Below are positions 9,118 through 16,958 of a stretch of 33,810 nt of DNA, one piece after another. The notes beneath the pieces are model-generated. The model was not told the DNA's origin. It ran no database searches and was given only the letters and a program-made list of their open reading frames with translations. Numbering within the stretch: position 1 is the stretch's first letter; each line of letters opens with the position of its first letter. The position numbers and the translations under genes were made by a program. Origin of the DNA: Beijerinckiaceae bacterium (GTDB lineage: Bacteria; Pseudomonadota; Alphaproteobacteria; Rhizobiales; Beijerinckiaceae); contig JAIELD010000053.1 of NCBI GenBank assembly GCA_019753285.1, forward strand, positions 1-33,810, given 5' to 3'.

Positions 9118-9732
9118 TCAGGCGGCCTTGGCGTTCTCGACCGGGTGAACCGCCGGCAGCACGTCGGTGAAGAGCAGCTGGATCAGCTGGCTGCCATGCG
9201 GGCTCGCCCAGTCCTGCGCGAGTTCGGCGATGATGGTGTTGGTGGCGGTGAACTGGACACCGGCGAGCTCCATGCGTTTGCGAGCCGTTTCCTCGGAGAG
9301 CGCGAAGGGCGAGCCGGAGATATCGAGCACCGCCTGCACCTCGTAGCCGGCTTCCACCGCGCTGATGGTCGGGTAGATCAGGCAGACATCGGTGGTGACG
9401 CCGCCCATGATGAGCTGCTTGCGCCCCGTCTTCTCGATCGCGGCCTTGAAATTCGAGTCCTCCCAGGCATTGACGATCCCTTCGCGCTTGACGCGGGCGG
9501 CGTAGGCCTCGGGCAGGATTTCGGCGAGCTCCGGCATCAGCGGCTGCTGGATTCGGTTCTCCTGGCTGGAGGTCAGCACAACCGGGAGATCGAGAATTTT
9601 CGCGGCTTTCGCGAGCGCCAGCGTCAGGCGCTTCACCATGGCGACGTCGAGCGTCTTGATCAGCTGCATGGTGCCGACCTGATGGTCGATCAGCACCAGC
9701 GCGGAGGTTTCGGGGCGGAAGGGCTTCGGCAT
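9118..9732 (-). CDS. Isochorismatase-like cysteine hydrolase (YcaC type)
   Basis: The 204-residue product fits the YcaC group of the isochorismatase superfamily: ALVLIDHQVG with the catalytic Asp at residue 16, a basic KREG segment near residue 82 and GGVTTDVCLIYPTI with the nucleophile Cys at residue 117. Such enzymes cleave C-N or ester bonds; the YcaC substrate is not established. The frame opens five codons earlier at 9747, but GAGG sits about eight bases upstream of ATG 9732. It is the first gene of the ten-gene minus-strand run, so the promoter should lie in the AT-rich gap to its right. Confidence 0.9.
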   Translation of the reverse strand: MPKPFRPETSALVLIDHQVGTMQLIKTLDVAMVKRLTLALAKAAKILDLPVVLTSSQENRIQQPLMPELAEILPEAYAARVKREGIVNAWEDSNFKAAIEKTGRKQLIMGGVTTDVCLIYPTISAVEAGYEVQAVLDISGSPFALSEETARKRMELAGVQFTATNTIIAELAQDWASPHGSQLIQLLFTDVLPAVHPVENAKAA

Positions 9733-9981
9733 GTCATTGATCCTCATTCTTGTTCGACTAGACGATACGAATTACTGCAATGGAGCATTGAACGGAGAAA
9801 TGCCCAGCTAGTAGGTCAGCCAACCGGCACTCCCATCGTCTGAAAAGAAGTCAATCGGCCAGGTCGGGCTACTCTTATGCGATAACAACGCAGGATCAGT
9901 ACCAACGCTGCGCTTGTCACCAAGCATCCCGAAATGCTCGTCAACGATATCAAAAGAACATTCTCTTCAAGACAACAAATT

Positions 9982-9994
9982 AAAACATTGTTTT
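9982..9994. promoter_or_regulatory. Candidate operator palindrome AAAACATTGTTTT
   Basis: A perfect inverted repeat (AAAACA, central T, TGTTTT) lies between the divergent region 1 operon and the flavodoxin-like gene. The same core recurs at 14373-14384 upstream of the ligase-hydratase-TetR operon. A TetR-family dimer encoded in that operon is the natural candidate for binding both; this is inference. Confidence 0.5.
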
Positions 9995-10270
9995 CTGTTA
10001 TAATCAACTTGAATATTTTTAGATATTGGCTCTAGATACGTCTGACAATTAAGCCGATGACCGATCAGAGTTATTGCAAGACCTAACTGGCAATAATGAA
10101 AAAAGTTCCTCAGATAATAATATATGCGATAATTGTCTGTATTTTTCTTTCAATCGTCGGTTTTTTCTCGAATTATGTCCTGTCTGATCTTGCATGGAAT
10201 TCACCCGCCGGAACATTCACCCTGCGTCACTCATTTTTATCAAGGACGCAGCCCACACTCTCTACAAGCC

Positions 10271-10276
10271 AAAGGA
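10271..10276 (+). promoter_or_regulatory. Ribosome binding site deciding the flavodoxin-like gene start
   Basis: AAAGGA lies eight bases before ATG 10285. The far upstream ATG at 10096 in the same frame has no comparable site. Confidence 0.6.
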
Positions 10277-10284
10277 ACTGCCCG

Positions 10285-10998
10285 ATGCCCTCACTAGTCG
10301 AACCCGAGACGAATTCGTCCAGCGTTCAAGTCCTGATCGTTGTCGATAGCTGGCAGGGACACACCGCCAAAGTTGGCGAACGCGTCGCGGACGGCGCGCG
10401 CTCCGAAGGGGCGAAGGTCACGGTAAGATCGGCAGACGAAGCCACGCGCGCCGATCTGCGAGCGGCTGACGCGGTGATCATGGGTTCTGCCGTCCATCAG
10501 CGAGGCATGACCTGGAAGATGAAGCGGTTCGTCGACGAAGTCTGCGAGCCCGCATGGTTTTATGATGATCTCGTCGGGCGCGTCGGGGCGGTGTTCACGG
10601 CCGGCGGCGGTGCCGGTGGCGCTGGGGGCGGTGCGGAAGCGGCCCAGGTCGACATGCTGACCAACCTTGCCGCCTGCGGGATGGTTCTCGTCAGTTTGCC
10701 CAAAGACACGCCGGGTTCGGAACATGGCGGCATCCAGTGGGGGCCGACCATAAAAACCACGACCGACGCCATGGCGCCAATCGACCCGGACGCGATGGAC
10801 GAGACGTTCCAGCGCGCGTTTTTCCATCATGGTGCTAACGTCGTGCGCGTTGCGAGCCGATTGGTCGGCTTGAAACTCGCCGCGGCCAACCATATGCCGA
10901 CACCCGAAATGCGGGCCATGCGGACAGCAGCCGAAAAAGATCGGCCGCTGGATCGGCGATGGGGCCACCTCGCCGATCCGGCGAACCCCCAGTCATGA
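10285..10998 (+). CDS. Flavodoxin-like / NAD(P)H-dependent oxidoreductase (WrbA-like fold)
   Basis: The 237-residue product starts with a flavodoxin-type beta strand and phosphate-binding loop (VLIVVDSWQGHTAKV, about residues 16-30). It continues with ADAVIMGSAVHQRGMTWKMK (61-80), equivalent to the second FMN loop of WrbA-like proteins, and a Gly-rich FTAGGGAGGAGGG loop in place of the third. It probably binds FMN and reduces quinones or similar acceptors. The C-terminal 60 residues, with HMPTPEMRAMRTAAEKDRPLDRRWG, are not part of the minimal fold. The frame is open from 10096, but a ribosome site supports 10285. It is divergent from the molybdenum hydroxylase operon. Confidence 0.8.
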   Translation: MPSLVEPETNSSSVQVLIVVDSWQGHTAKVGERVADGARSEGAKVTVRSADEATRADLRAADAVIMGSAVHQRGMTWKMKRFVDEVCEPAWFYDDLVGRVGAVFTAGGGAGGAGGGAEAAQVDMLTNLAACGMVLVSLPKDTPGSEHGGIQWGPTIKTTTDAMAPIDPDAMDETFQRAFFHHGANVVRVASRLVGLKLAAANHMPTPEMRAMRTAAEKDRPLDRRWGHLADPANPQS

Positions 10999-11408
10999 AA
11001 GTCGACCCCATGCACGGGCCCTTTTCGCTTCGCCCTCATCACAAGCTTTTGGGCCCGAGCATCGTTCGATCATCATATGCTTCCGCGCGAGGCGGCCGGC
11101 GAAGACCCGTTTTGCACCCTCGCTCGCAACGAACCGCTGCCGAACGCCGACACCGAGGCGCGTTGCTGTCTTCCAGATCCCGAATAGAAAGGAGTAGGAG
11201 CGGCATGGTAGATTTCGAGCACCGGTGCGATACTGCTGCCGTTGACGTAGCTACCGTCAGGCGACGGCAGTCGAGCAAGCAGGTCGCGAAGCGGATGTAA
11301 TCCCGTCGTCAAAGGAACCGCGCCTATGCTAACGTCCGGTAGACATGTCTAGTCCCAGCGAGTGGCAATCACAGGGAATATGTAGTTCTTTGCGGCCTAT
11401 TCGAGAGG
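10999..11408. other. Intergenic region without a supported gene
   Basis: These 410 bases lie between the convergent ends of the flavodoxin-like gene and the TetR gene. Short frames on both strands have no recognisable family or ribosome site. A 7-base GGGCCC-centred inverted repeat with a loop of about 29 bases just after the flavodoxin-like gene is too loose to call a terminator. Confidence 0.5.
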
Positions 11409-12032
11409 TCAGACTGGCGTTCGGGCGATCGTCTTCCAGAAGACCTGAAATATATGGTCGGCGCGCTCGCTCAGTCGCCAGCGCCGACCATGATGATACC
11501 AGAGCTGGATCTCCCGCGCGCAGTGCATGAAAACGAGCGAGATGCACATGGAAGGGCTGATGGTAGCATCGAGCAATCCAGCCGCCTGCCCCTCCTGCGC
11601 GAGCGCCCTCAGCCGATCCCCCGAGCCGAACGATTCCCACGACCCTTCCGCAATCCAGGTCTTGGTGGGAACGGTGATGAAATAGACGATCGCGAGGTCC
11701 GGCCGCTCTTCGTAATGGCGCATCAGTTCACAAAAGCAGGCTCGCCATTTGTGGGGGTGGTCCGCTTCCAGCTCGATAACCCGCGCTATGTCGCGATCGA
11801 TGGCATCGAGTTCCTGCCTTAATATGGCAAACAGCAGCGCTTCCTTGGAAGCAAAATACTTGTATATCGTCGCCGTGCTTACACCGGAGGCTGCAGAGAT
11901 ATCCCGCATGCCCACATGCTGAAAATCGCTCTCGGCAAAGGCTTTTATGGCAGCTGGATAGAGCCTATTGATCACGGCGGCAGGCAGCGTCTGGATAGCA
12001 TGATACGGCCGGTCTTCAAGGGTATCCGTCAA
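11409..12032 (-). CDS. TetR/AcrR family transcriptional regulator
   Basis: The 207-residue product has the TetR N-terminal helix-turn-helix: AAIKAFAESDFQHVGMRDISAASGVSTATIYKYF split over residues 27-60, followed by KEALLFAIL, the usual link into the ligand domain. The C-terminal part is divergent, as normal for ligand-binding domains. It is the last gene of a three-gene minus-strand operon, eight bases after the enoyl-CoA hydratase-like gene, so its promoter is that of the ligase. Regulators in this setting usually sense an acyl-CoA or the free acid and repress their own operon. The palindrome at 14373-14384 is the likely autoregulatory site. Confidence 0.92.
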   Translation of the reverse strand: MTDTLEDRPYHAIQTLPAAVINRLYPAAIKAFAESDFQHVGMRDISAASGVSTATIYKYFASKEALLFAILRQELDAIDRDIARVIELEADHPHKWRACFCELMRHYEERPDLAIVYFITVPTKTWIAEGSWESFGSGDRLRALAQEGQAAGLLDATISPSMCISLVFMHCAREIQLWYHHGRRWRLSERADHIFQVFWKTIARTPV

Positions 12033-12040
12033 ACCGCACC

Positions 12041-12733
12041 TTATCTCGCAACAAGAAGCCCGATCTCGTCATCGCTCTGCGCCATCATCGCCAGTGCCAT
12101 GCGATTGGCAAGCCGCTTCTGATCCTCTAGCGCCTTTCTCGGCTTAGCGGCAAGGAGTTGCGCGAGCGTGGCGGCTTCTTTGTGCAAGTCGTTCTCTGCG
12201 ATGACGCGATGCACGATGCCGTACCGCTCAGCCGCCGCCGCGTCAAAGCGCTCGCAGGTAAGGATCAGCGCCTTCGCCCGATGGAGGCCGGCCGTAGCCA
12301 CGAGCAGAGGCGTGCTGCGCCACAGATAGGGCATGCCGAGGTCGAGTTCCGGAATGAAGAACTGCGTGCCTTCGGCGGCAAGGGCCATGTCCGCAGCGAG
12401 CAGGATCGAGAGCGCCCCGCCGACGCAAAATCCATGCACAGCGACGATAATTATGACGCGTGCTGTGACGATGGTCCGCGTCAGTCGTTCGCCGCGCTCA
12501 AAGCCGGATGGCGCTGGCCCTTGCACGCCGATCTCGGTCCGATCGGAGCCTGCGGAGAACGCGCGGCCGCGCCCGGCAAGCACGAGCACCGCGATGTGCT
12601 CGTCTGCGTCGAGCCTCTCAATCGTGGCAATGAGTTCGTCCTGCAACGCAGCCGACAGCGCATTCAGCACGTCGGGCCGGTTCAGCCAGAGCGTTGCCAC
12701 GGCCCCATCGCGCTCGATTTCGATAAGGCTCAT
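12041..12733 (-). CDS. Enoyl-CoA hydratase/isomerase (crotonase) family protein
   Basis: The 230-residue product has the crotonase fold: LWLNRPDVLNALS near the N-terminus, the oxyanion-hole segments GRAFSAGSD (about 55-63) and HGFCVGGAL (about 99-107), and FIPELDLGM carrying the Glu that aligns with one of the two catalytic glutamates. The second, normally in a PGAGGTQ-like turn, is replaced by PYLWRST, so the reaction may be isomerisation, retro-aldol cleavage or thioester hydrolysis rather than plain hydration. ATG 12733 overlaps the ligase stop by four bases; a longer frame upstream lies inside the ligase gene. It acts on a CoA thioester, presumably the ligase product. Confidence 0.9.
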   Translation of the reverse strand: MSLIEIERDGAVATLWLNRPDVLNALSAALQDELIATIERLDADEHIAVLVLAGRGRAFSAGSDRTEIGVQGPAPSGFERGERLTRTIVTARVIIIVAVHGFCVGGALSILLAADMALAAEGTQFFIPELDLGMPYLWRSTPLLVATAGLHRAKALILTCERFDAAAAERYGIVHRVIAENDLHKEAATLAQLLAAKPRKALEDQKRLANRMALAMMAQSDDEIGLLVAR

Positions 12734-14328
12734 GGTGTTCCCGCCAGTTCCGCGCGCAGCGCCATCCGGTCGATCTTGCCGATACCGAGCATGGGCAGGT
12801 GATCGCGGATCACGAAGCGTTTTGGACATTTGTAGTTGGCGAGCCACTCCCGGCAATAGGCCGTGAGCGTGTTGACCTCAAGAGCATGCCCGAGCTTTGG
12901 CACCAGAAACGCTATGCCGACCTCCTGGAACACCGGATCAGGCTCGGCAACGACGCAGGCCATCGCCACATCTTCATGCGCTTCGAGCACGATCTCGATT
13001 TCGCGTGGATAGACGTTGAAGCCGCCTGAGATGTACATGTCCTTTTTGCGTCCGACCAGGGTAACATAGCCTCGTCCGTCCGCGATTCCGAGATCCCCCG
13101 AATAATACCAGCCTTCCGCGTCGACCGCCTCGCTCGTCGCGTCCGGCTTTCCCCAGTAACCAGTCATGAGCATGGGGCCGCGGATCGCGACCTCTCCGGT
13201 CGAGCCATGCGACACGGGCTGCCTGCCTTCATCGACTATACGTAGCTCGAAGGAAGGGTCGATGGCGCCGACGGTGTCCATCAGATCCTCGTCGGCATCG
13301 TCTGGGCCCGTATAGGTGACGAACCCGCAGACCTCGGTCATACCGTATCCAGTGACGAGCCGCGCGCCCGGAAAGCGGCGGCGCATGGCCTCCACCATCT
13401 CGCGCGGTGCTGCCGAGCCCGCCCAGTAGAGCTTCCTGATGGAGGAGAGGTTCGCCTGGTCGATCGAAGGATGATTGAACATCATCACGTAGAGTGTCGG
13501 GATCTGCAGCAGGGCCGTAACGTTAAAGCGCTCGATTGCGAACAGCAGGCGCAGCGTGTCGAACTGATCCAGCAGCACCATGGTGCAGCCGACGTAAAGG
13601 CCGCCGATGAGCATCTCAATAGCGCCGGCGACATGATTGGGCGAAAGATGCAGCAGGAAGCGATCTTCGTGCGTGAGGCCGAAATGCCGGTCCTGCACGG
13701 CGATGTTGTCGATGATCGCGCCGTGGCTGAGGACGGCGCCCTTCGGACGCCCCGTCGAGCCGGAGGTATAGACGATTAGTACGGCATCCTGCGGCCGCAC
13801 CGCCGCCGCGCGCGCGGCCCGGATCCCCTCCAAGCCATCGTCGTGGAGGCGCAGCTCGTCGAAGTTGTTGAGCCTATGGGGTCCTGCTTCACCGACCACA
13901 TAGCAACCCGATACAGATGGATGATCGGCGGCAAGCCTTACGAATAGCGAGCGGAGGTCACGCTCGCCGATGCTATCGCGCGTGATCAGGATGCGCGGCT
14001 GGCAATCCTCCAGCAAATAGCGGATCTCGGCTTCCGTATAGCGCGTGTTGATGCCGAGCCAGATCGCCCCGATCATGCCGCAGGCAAGATAGGTGAGCGC
14101 AAATACTTCCTCCGGCGGCGTCAGCATGGCGACGCGGTCACCCGGCTCGACGCCTGCCGCGATGAGGCCGCGCGCTATGGCGGCAGCATCGCTCCAGGCC
14201 CTCGCAAAGCTCGTCTCGCCCAGGTCCGAGATGAGGAACGGGTGCTCGGGCGTCTTCAACGCGTGGTGCTCCAGTAGACGCCACAGCACGCGATCGTCTC
14301 CCGTCGCTTCCAACGCCATGATTTGCAT
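12730..14328 (-). CDS. AMP-dependent acyl-CoA ligase (ANL superfamily)
   Basis: The 532-residue product has all adenylation motifs: the P-loop YTSGSTGRPKGAVLSH (about 188-203), YGMTEVCG, YYSGDLG, the hinge GRKKDMYISGGFNVYPREIE and the catalytic Lys in GIGKIDRMAL near the C-terminus. It activates a carboxylic acid to acyl-AMP and then acyl-CoA. The substrate could be a fatty, aromatic or phenylpropanoid acid. The frame opens at a GTG at 14346 with no ribosome site. ATG 14328 and ATG 14319 are both possible; GGAG is very close to the first and 11 bases from the second. It heads the operon with the hydratase-like and TetR genes and is divergent from a substrate-binding protein, suggesting uptake, CoA activation and breakdown of one acid. 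Confidence 0.92.
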   Translation of the reverse strand: MQIMALEATGDDRVLWRLLEHHALKTPEHPFLISDLGETSFARAWSDAAAIARGLIAAGVEPGDRVAMLTPPEEVFALTYLACGMIGAIWLGINTRYTEAEIRYLLEDCQPRILITRDSIGERDLRSLFVRLAADHPSVSGCYVVGEAGPHRLNNFDELRLHDDGLEGIRAARAAAVRPQDAVLIVYTSGSTGRPKGAVLSHGAIIDNIAVQDRHFGLTHEDRFLLHLSPNHVAGAIEMLIGGLYVGCTMVLLDQFDTLRLLFAIERFNVTALLQIPTLYVMMFNHPSIDQANLSSIRKLYWAGSAAPREMVEAMRRRFPGARLVTGYGMTEVCGFVTYTGPDDADEDLMDTVGAIDPSFELRIVDEGRQPVSHGSTGEVAIRGPMLMTGYWGKPDATSEAVDAEGWYYSGDLGIADGRGYVTLVGRKKDMYISGGFNVYPREIEIVLEAHEDVAMACVVAEPDPVFQEVGIAFLVPKLGHALEVNTLTAYCREWLANYKCPKRFVIRDHLPMLGIGKIDRMALRAELAGTP

Positions 14329-14369
14329 GTCTCCGCTGCGCCCCACTTTTGAGCAATGTTGACTCCTAA

Positions 14370-14386
14370 CTGAAACATTGTTTTAG
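14370..14386. promoter_or_regulatory. Candidate TetR operator, near-palindrome
   Basis: CTGAAACA, central T, TGTTTTAG is symmetric at seven of eight paired positions. It sits between the divergent ligase operon and the substrate-binding protein gene. A related AACATTG core occurs on the minus strand at about 14353-14359 (rc of CAATGTT). The core matches the palindrome at 9982-9994. Confidence 0.55.
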
Positions 14387-14430
14387 TCCATGTCAAGGCC
14401 TGCAAAAATGCAGCTATTCGGGAGGAAACG

Positions 14431-15633
14431 ATGAAATTCAGAATGCTTTTGGCGTGCGTGGTTCTGGCAAATGTCGGCTGGCTTCCCGCTCAAGCCAGTC
14501 CCGACAAGCTGAAGATCGGCGTGCTGACCGACATGTCGGGCCTCTATGCCGATCTCTCCGGGGCCGGCTCGGTCTTCGCAGCGGAGCGCGCGGTCAGCGA
14601 GATGGGCGGCAAGATTAACGGCAAGGATGTCGAGGTGATCTTCGCCGATCACCAGAACAAGACGGATATAGCGAGCGGCATCGCGCGCAAGTGGTTCGAA
14701 CAGGACGGGGTCGACGTCATCGTCAACGCGGCTGGGTCCGCCGTGGCGCTTTCGATGGTTCCGCTCGCCAGGAGCTACAACAAGGCGGTGCTCGTCACCG
14801 GCGCGCTCAGCGCCCAGCTCTCCAACGAGGCCTGCAGCGCCAACAGCGTCCATTATGGGCTCGACACCTATGCTCTGGCGAACGGCACCGTCCGCGCCCT
14901 GGTGGGGCAAGGCAAGAAGAGCTGGTTCTTCATTGCAGCCGATTATGCTTTCGGCAAAGCGCTCGTGAAGGATAGCGAGGCGTTTATCAAGAAAGCCGGC
15001 GGGACGGTGAAGGGCGTCGTCTACCATCCGCTCAATTCGACCGATTTTTCGTCCTATCTTCTCCAGGCGCAAGCCACCGGCGCCGACGTCATCGCCATGG
15101 CGAATGGCGGTAGTGACCTTGTGAATACCATGAAACAGGCCAACGAATTTGGCCTGACGAGCGGCCCGCAATCGCTCGCGGCACTTGTGCTCTTCATCAC
15201 CGATGTCAACGCCATGGGACTGGACAAGGCGCAGGGCATGATCCTCACCGAAGGCTTCTACTGGAACCGGAACGAAGGCAGCCGAGCTTTCGCCGAACCC
15301 TTTTTCAAGATGTTCAATCGCATGCCGACCGTCTATCAGGCGGCGGATTATTCCGCTGTCGGCCAGTATCTGAAAGCGGCTGGCAAGGTCGGCTGGGCCG
15401 ACGGCGCATCTGTCGTCGCCGAGATGAAAAAGGGTGAGGTCAACGATTTCTTCGCAGGTGGCGGCCGCATCCGCGAGGATGGCTTGCTGGTGCACGATCT
15501 CATCCTGGCAAAGGTGAAAAAACCCGGCGAGGTCAAGCAGCCCTGGGATTATTATGACGTCCTGCAGACCATTCCCGGCGACAGCGCATTTCAGTCGCTC
15601 GCAGACAGCCGCTGTCCGCTCGTGAAGAAGTGA
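14431..15633 (+). CDS. ABC transporter periplasmic substrate-binding protein (branched-chain amino acid/Peripla_BP_6 type)
   Basis: The 400-residue product has a signal peptide (about residues 1-22, cleavage after AQA), then DKLKIGVLTDMSGLYADLSG, the hallmark start of LivJ-type binding proteins. Further family segments include GKDVEVIFADHQNK and a Tyr/Phe-rich second lobe. GGAGGAA lies four bases before ATG 14431. Proteins of this branch next to acyl-CoA ligases often bind aromatic or other organic acids rather than amino acids. No permease or ATPase gene follows, so it is an orphan that must use a transporter encoded elsewhere. It ends in WDYYDVLQTIPGDSAFQSLA, which is repeated in altered form in the relic just downstream. 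Confidence 0.93.
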   Translation: MKFRMLLACVVLANVGWLPAQASPDKLKIGVLTDMSGLYADLSGAGSVFAAERAVSEMGGKINGKDVEVIFADHQNKTDIASGIARKWFEQDGVDVIVNAAGSAVALSMVPLARSYNKAVLVTGALSAQLSNEACSANSVHYGLDTYALANGTVRALVGQGKKSWFFIAADYAFGKALVKDSEAFIKKAGGTVKGVVYHPLNSTDFSSYLLQAQATGADVIAMANGGSDLVNTMKQANEFGLTSGPQSLAALVLFITDVNAMGLDKAQGMILTEGFYWNRNEGSRAFAEPFFKMFNRMPTVYQAADYSAVGQYLKAAGKVGWADGASVVAEMKKGEVNDFFAGGGRIREDGLLVHDLILAKVKKPGEVKQPWDYYDVLQTIPGDSAFQSLADSRCPLVKK

Positions 15634-15700
15634 GGGCTGAAGATAGCGTTTCGGCGGGGCCGGAGCTTCGCGCCTTACCGCGGCGAAGGGTGAGTGGGAC

Positions 15701-15787
15701 ATGTACAAGGTGGTGGCGACCATTCCGACCGAGGAAGCCTTCCGTCCGCTCGCCGACGGCAACTGCCCGCTGGCGAAGACGAACTGA
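15701..15787 (+). pseudogene. C-terminal relic of a second substrate-binding protein gene
   Basis: A short frame reads MYKVVATIPTEEAFRPLADG followed by NCPLAKTN and a stop. In frame just upstream are the codons KGEWD. This aligns with the last 29 residues of the preceding protein (WDYYDVLQTIPGDSAFQSLA, then DSRCPLVKK) without being identical at the DNA level. It is best read as the tail of a diverged tandem paralogue whose body was deleted, ending 151 bases past the intact gene. It is unlikely to be a working small protein. Confidence 0.75.
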
Positions 15788-16022
15788 ACGGAGCGAGCAT
15801 AACGCCCATCGATCATGGGCGGCGACGCGGCGCTTCCTGTTCGCTCGGCCGCCGCCCGCGACGAAATTGTCGAGCTCTGATGGAGCTCAAGGCAAGTTCC
15901 CCGGATTCTAGCCGGAGCTCCCAGCCTAAATATTTGCCAATCGTCAAAAAGTTTAATCAGAAAGATGAAATGCGTACAGCTGAACCAAAATGCTGTTCGA
16001 CCATGTGACCTTCGGAGCGACT

Positions 16023-16958
16023 ATGACAAATGATGTCCTTAGTCAGATTTTTGCCGCCGTCAAAATGCGCGGCACGGTCTATTTCCACGCCCGTTTTTCG
16101 CCGCCCTGGGGCATCCAGGTTCCGCCATACAAGAACGTGGCGCGCTTTCACATGGCCATGCGTGGTTCGTGCTGGTTGAGGGTCAGCGGTGAGGAGGAGC
16201 CTATCCTTCTCGAAGAGGGCGATCTCATCGTCATCCCGCACGGGTGTGCGCATATCCTGAGCGACAGTGTCGATCGCGAGCCGACGGAACTCGACTTGGT
16301 TTTGAAGGAAACCGGCTATCAAGGCTCCGGTGCGCTCATTTATGGCGGGCCTGAACGAGGGGAAGGCTGCCAGGTTTTTTGTGGCCATTTCGAATTTTCC
16401 GAAGATGCCCTCCACCCTATGCTCGATGCGCTTCCGAGCTATATCCATCTGGCAAGTGAGGAGACGCGAAGCTCAAACTGGCTCGAGCTGATGTTCGAGT
16501 TTTTCGCCAATGAAAAAGCGCTTTCCCAGCCGGGTTCTGACGCCATCATGTTCCGTCTGACCGAAATCATCTTCATTCAGGTAATTCGCTCGTTCGTCAC
16601 TCGCGCGGGGGATGCCGCCGGCTGCCTTGCCGCCTTGCTGGACCCGCAACTCAGCCGGGTCTTTTCTGCAATCCATACCGCGCCCGCTCGCGGCTGGACC
16701 GTGGAGACAATGGCGAGGGAGGCGGGCCTCTCGCGCACCGTCTTCGCACAACGGTTCACTGAGCTCGTTGGAATGGGGCCGCTTCATTATTTGACGGAAT
16801 GGCGAATGCGTGATGCGAGGCAGCGCATGATTGCGAGCCAGGATCCGCTTGTCGAAATTGCCGAGGCCGTGGGCTATCGCTCGCAGGCTGCTTTCACCCG
16901 TGCATTCAAACGAAGCTTCGGCACGGCACCGGGTCAATGGCGTCGAACAAGGCCCTGA
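16023..16958 (+). CDS. AraC family transcriptional regulator with cupin_6-type sensor domain
   Basis: The 311-residue product has an N-terminal cupin-like region: GTVYFHARFSPPWGIQVPP, then LLEEGDLIVIPHGCAHIL. The C-terminal AraC DNA-binding domain runs from about residue 205: SRVFSAIHTAPARGWTVETM, MAREAGLSRTVFAQRFTELV (first HTH) and VEIAEAVGYRSQAAFTRAFK (second HTH). The frame begins at 15990, but CGGAG six bases before ATG 16023 supports the later start. It stands alone on the plus strand after the substrate-binding protein and its relic; it may regulate that region or the next genes. The ligand is unknown. Confidence 0.9.
   Translation: MTNDVLSQIFAAVKMRGTVYFHARFSPPWGIQVPPYKNVARFHMAMRGSCWLRVSGEEEPILLEEGDLIVIPHGCAHILSDSVDREPTELDLVLKETGYQGSGALIYGGPERGEGCQVFCGHFEFSEDALHPMLDALPSYIHLASEETRSSNWLELMFEFFANEKALSQPGSDAIMFRLTEIIFIQVIRSFVTRAGDAAGCLAALLDPQLSRVFSAIHTAPARGWTVETMAREAGLSRTVFAQRFTELVGMGPLHYLTEWRMRDARQRMIASQDPLVEIAEAVGYRSQAAFTRAFKRSFGTAPGQWRRTRP

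Larger units (their letters stand above)
9733..10284. other. AT-rich divergent intergenic region
   Basis: This 552-base gap separates the minus-strand operon from the plus-strand flavodoxin-like gene. It is clearly more AT-rich than its neighbours, mainly from 9940 to 10250. It holds the perfect 13-base palindrome at 9982-9994 and presumably both promoters. A minus-strand frame of 63 codons (9816-10007) has no recognisable family and was not called. The plus frame is open from 10096 into the flavodoxin-like gene and is discussed as a finding. Confidence 0.6.

Noticed and set aside
9816-10007. Minus-strand frame of 63 codons with hydrophobic start
   Set aside because: No ribosome site or family, and it overlaps the candidate operator in AT-rich DNA.
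11000-11070. GGGCCC inverted repeat after the flavodoxin-like gene as terminator
   Set aside because: The stem is only seven bases with a loop of about 29 and no T run.
11073-11312. Minus-strand frame with DGSYVNGSSI, resembling an SDR C-terminal end
   Set aside because: The match is only a few residues, the remainder is low-complexity Ser/Arg, and no SDR core is near.
14383-15816. 477-codon minus-strand frame opposite the substrate-binding protein
   Set aside because: Antisense shadow; the plus-strand frame has a signal peptide, ribosome site and conserved domain.
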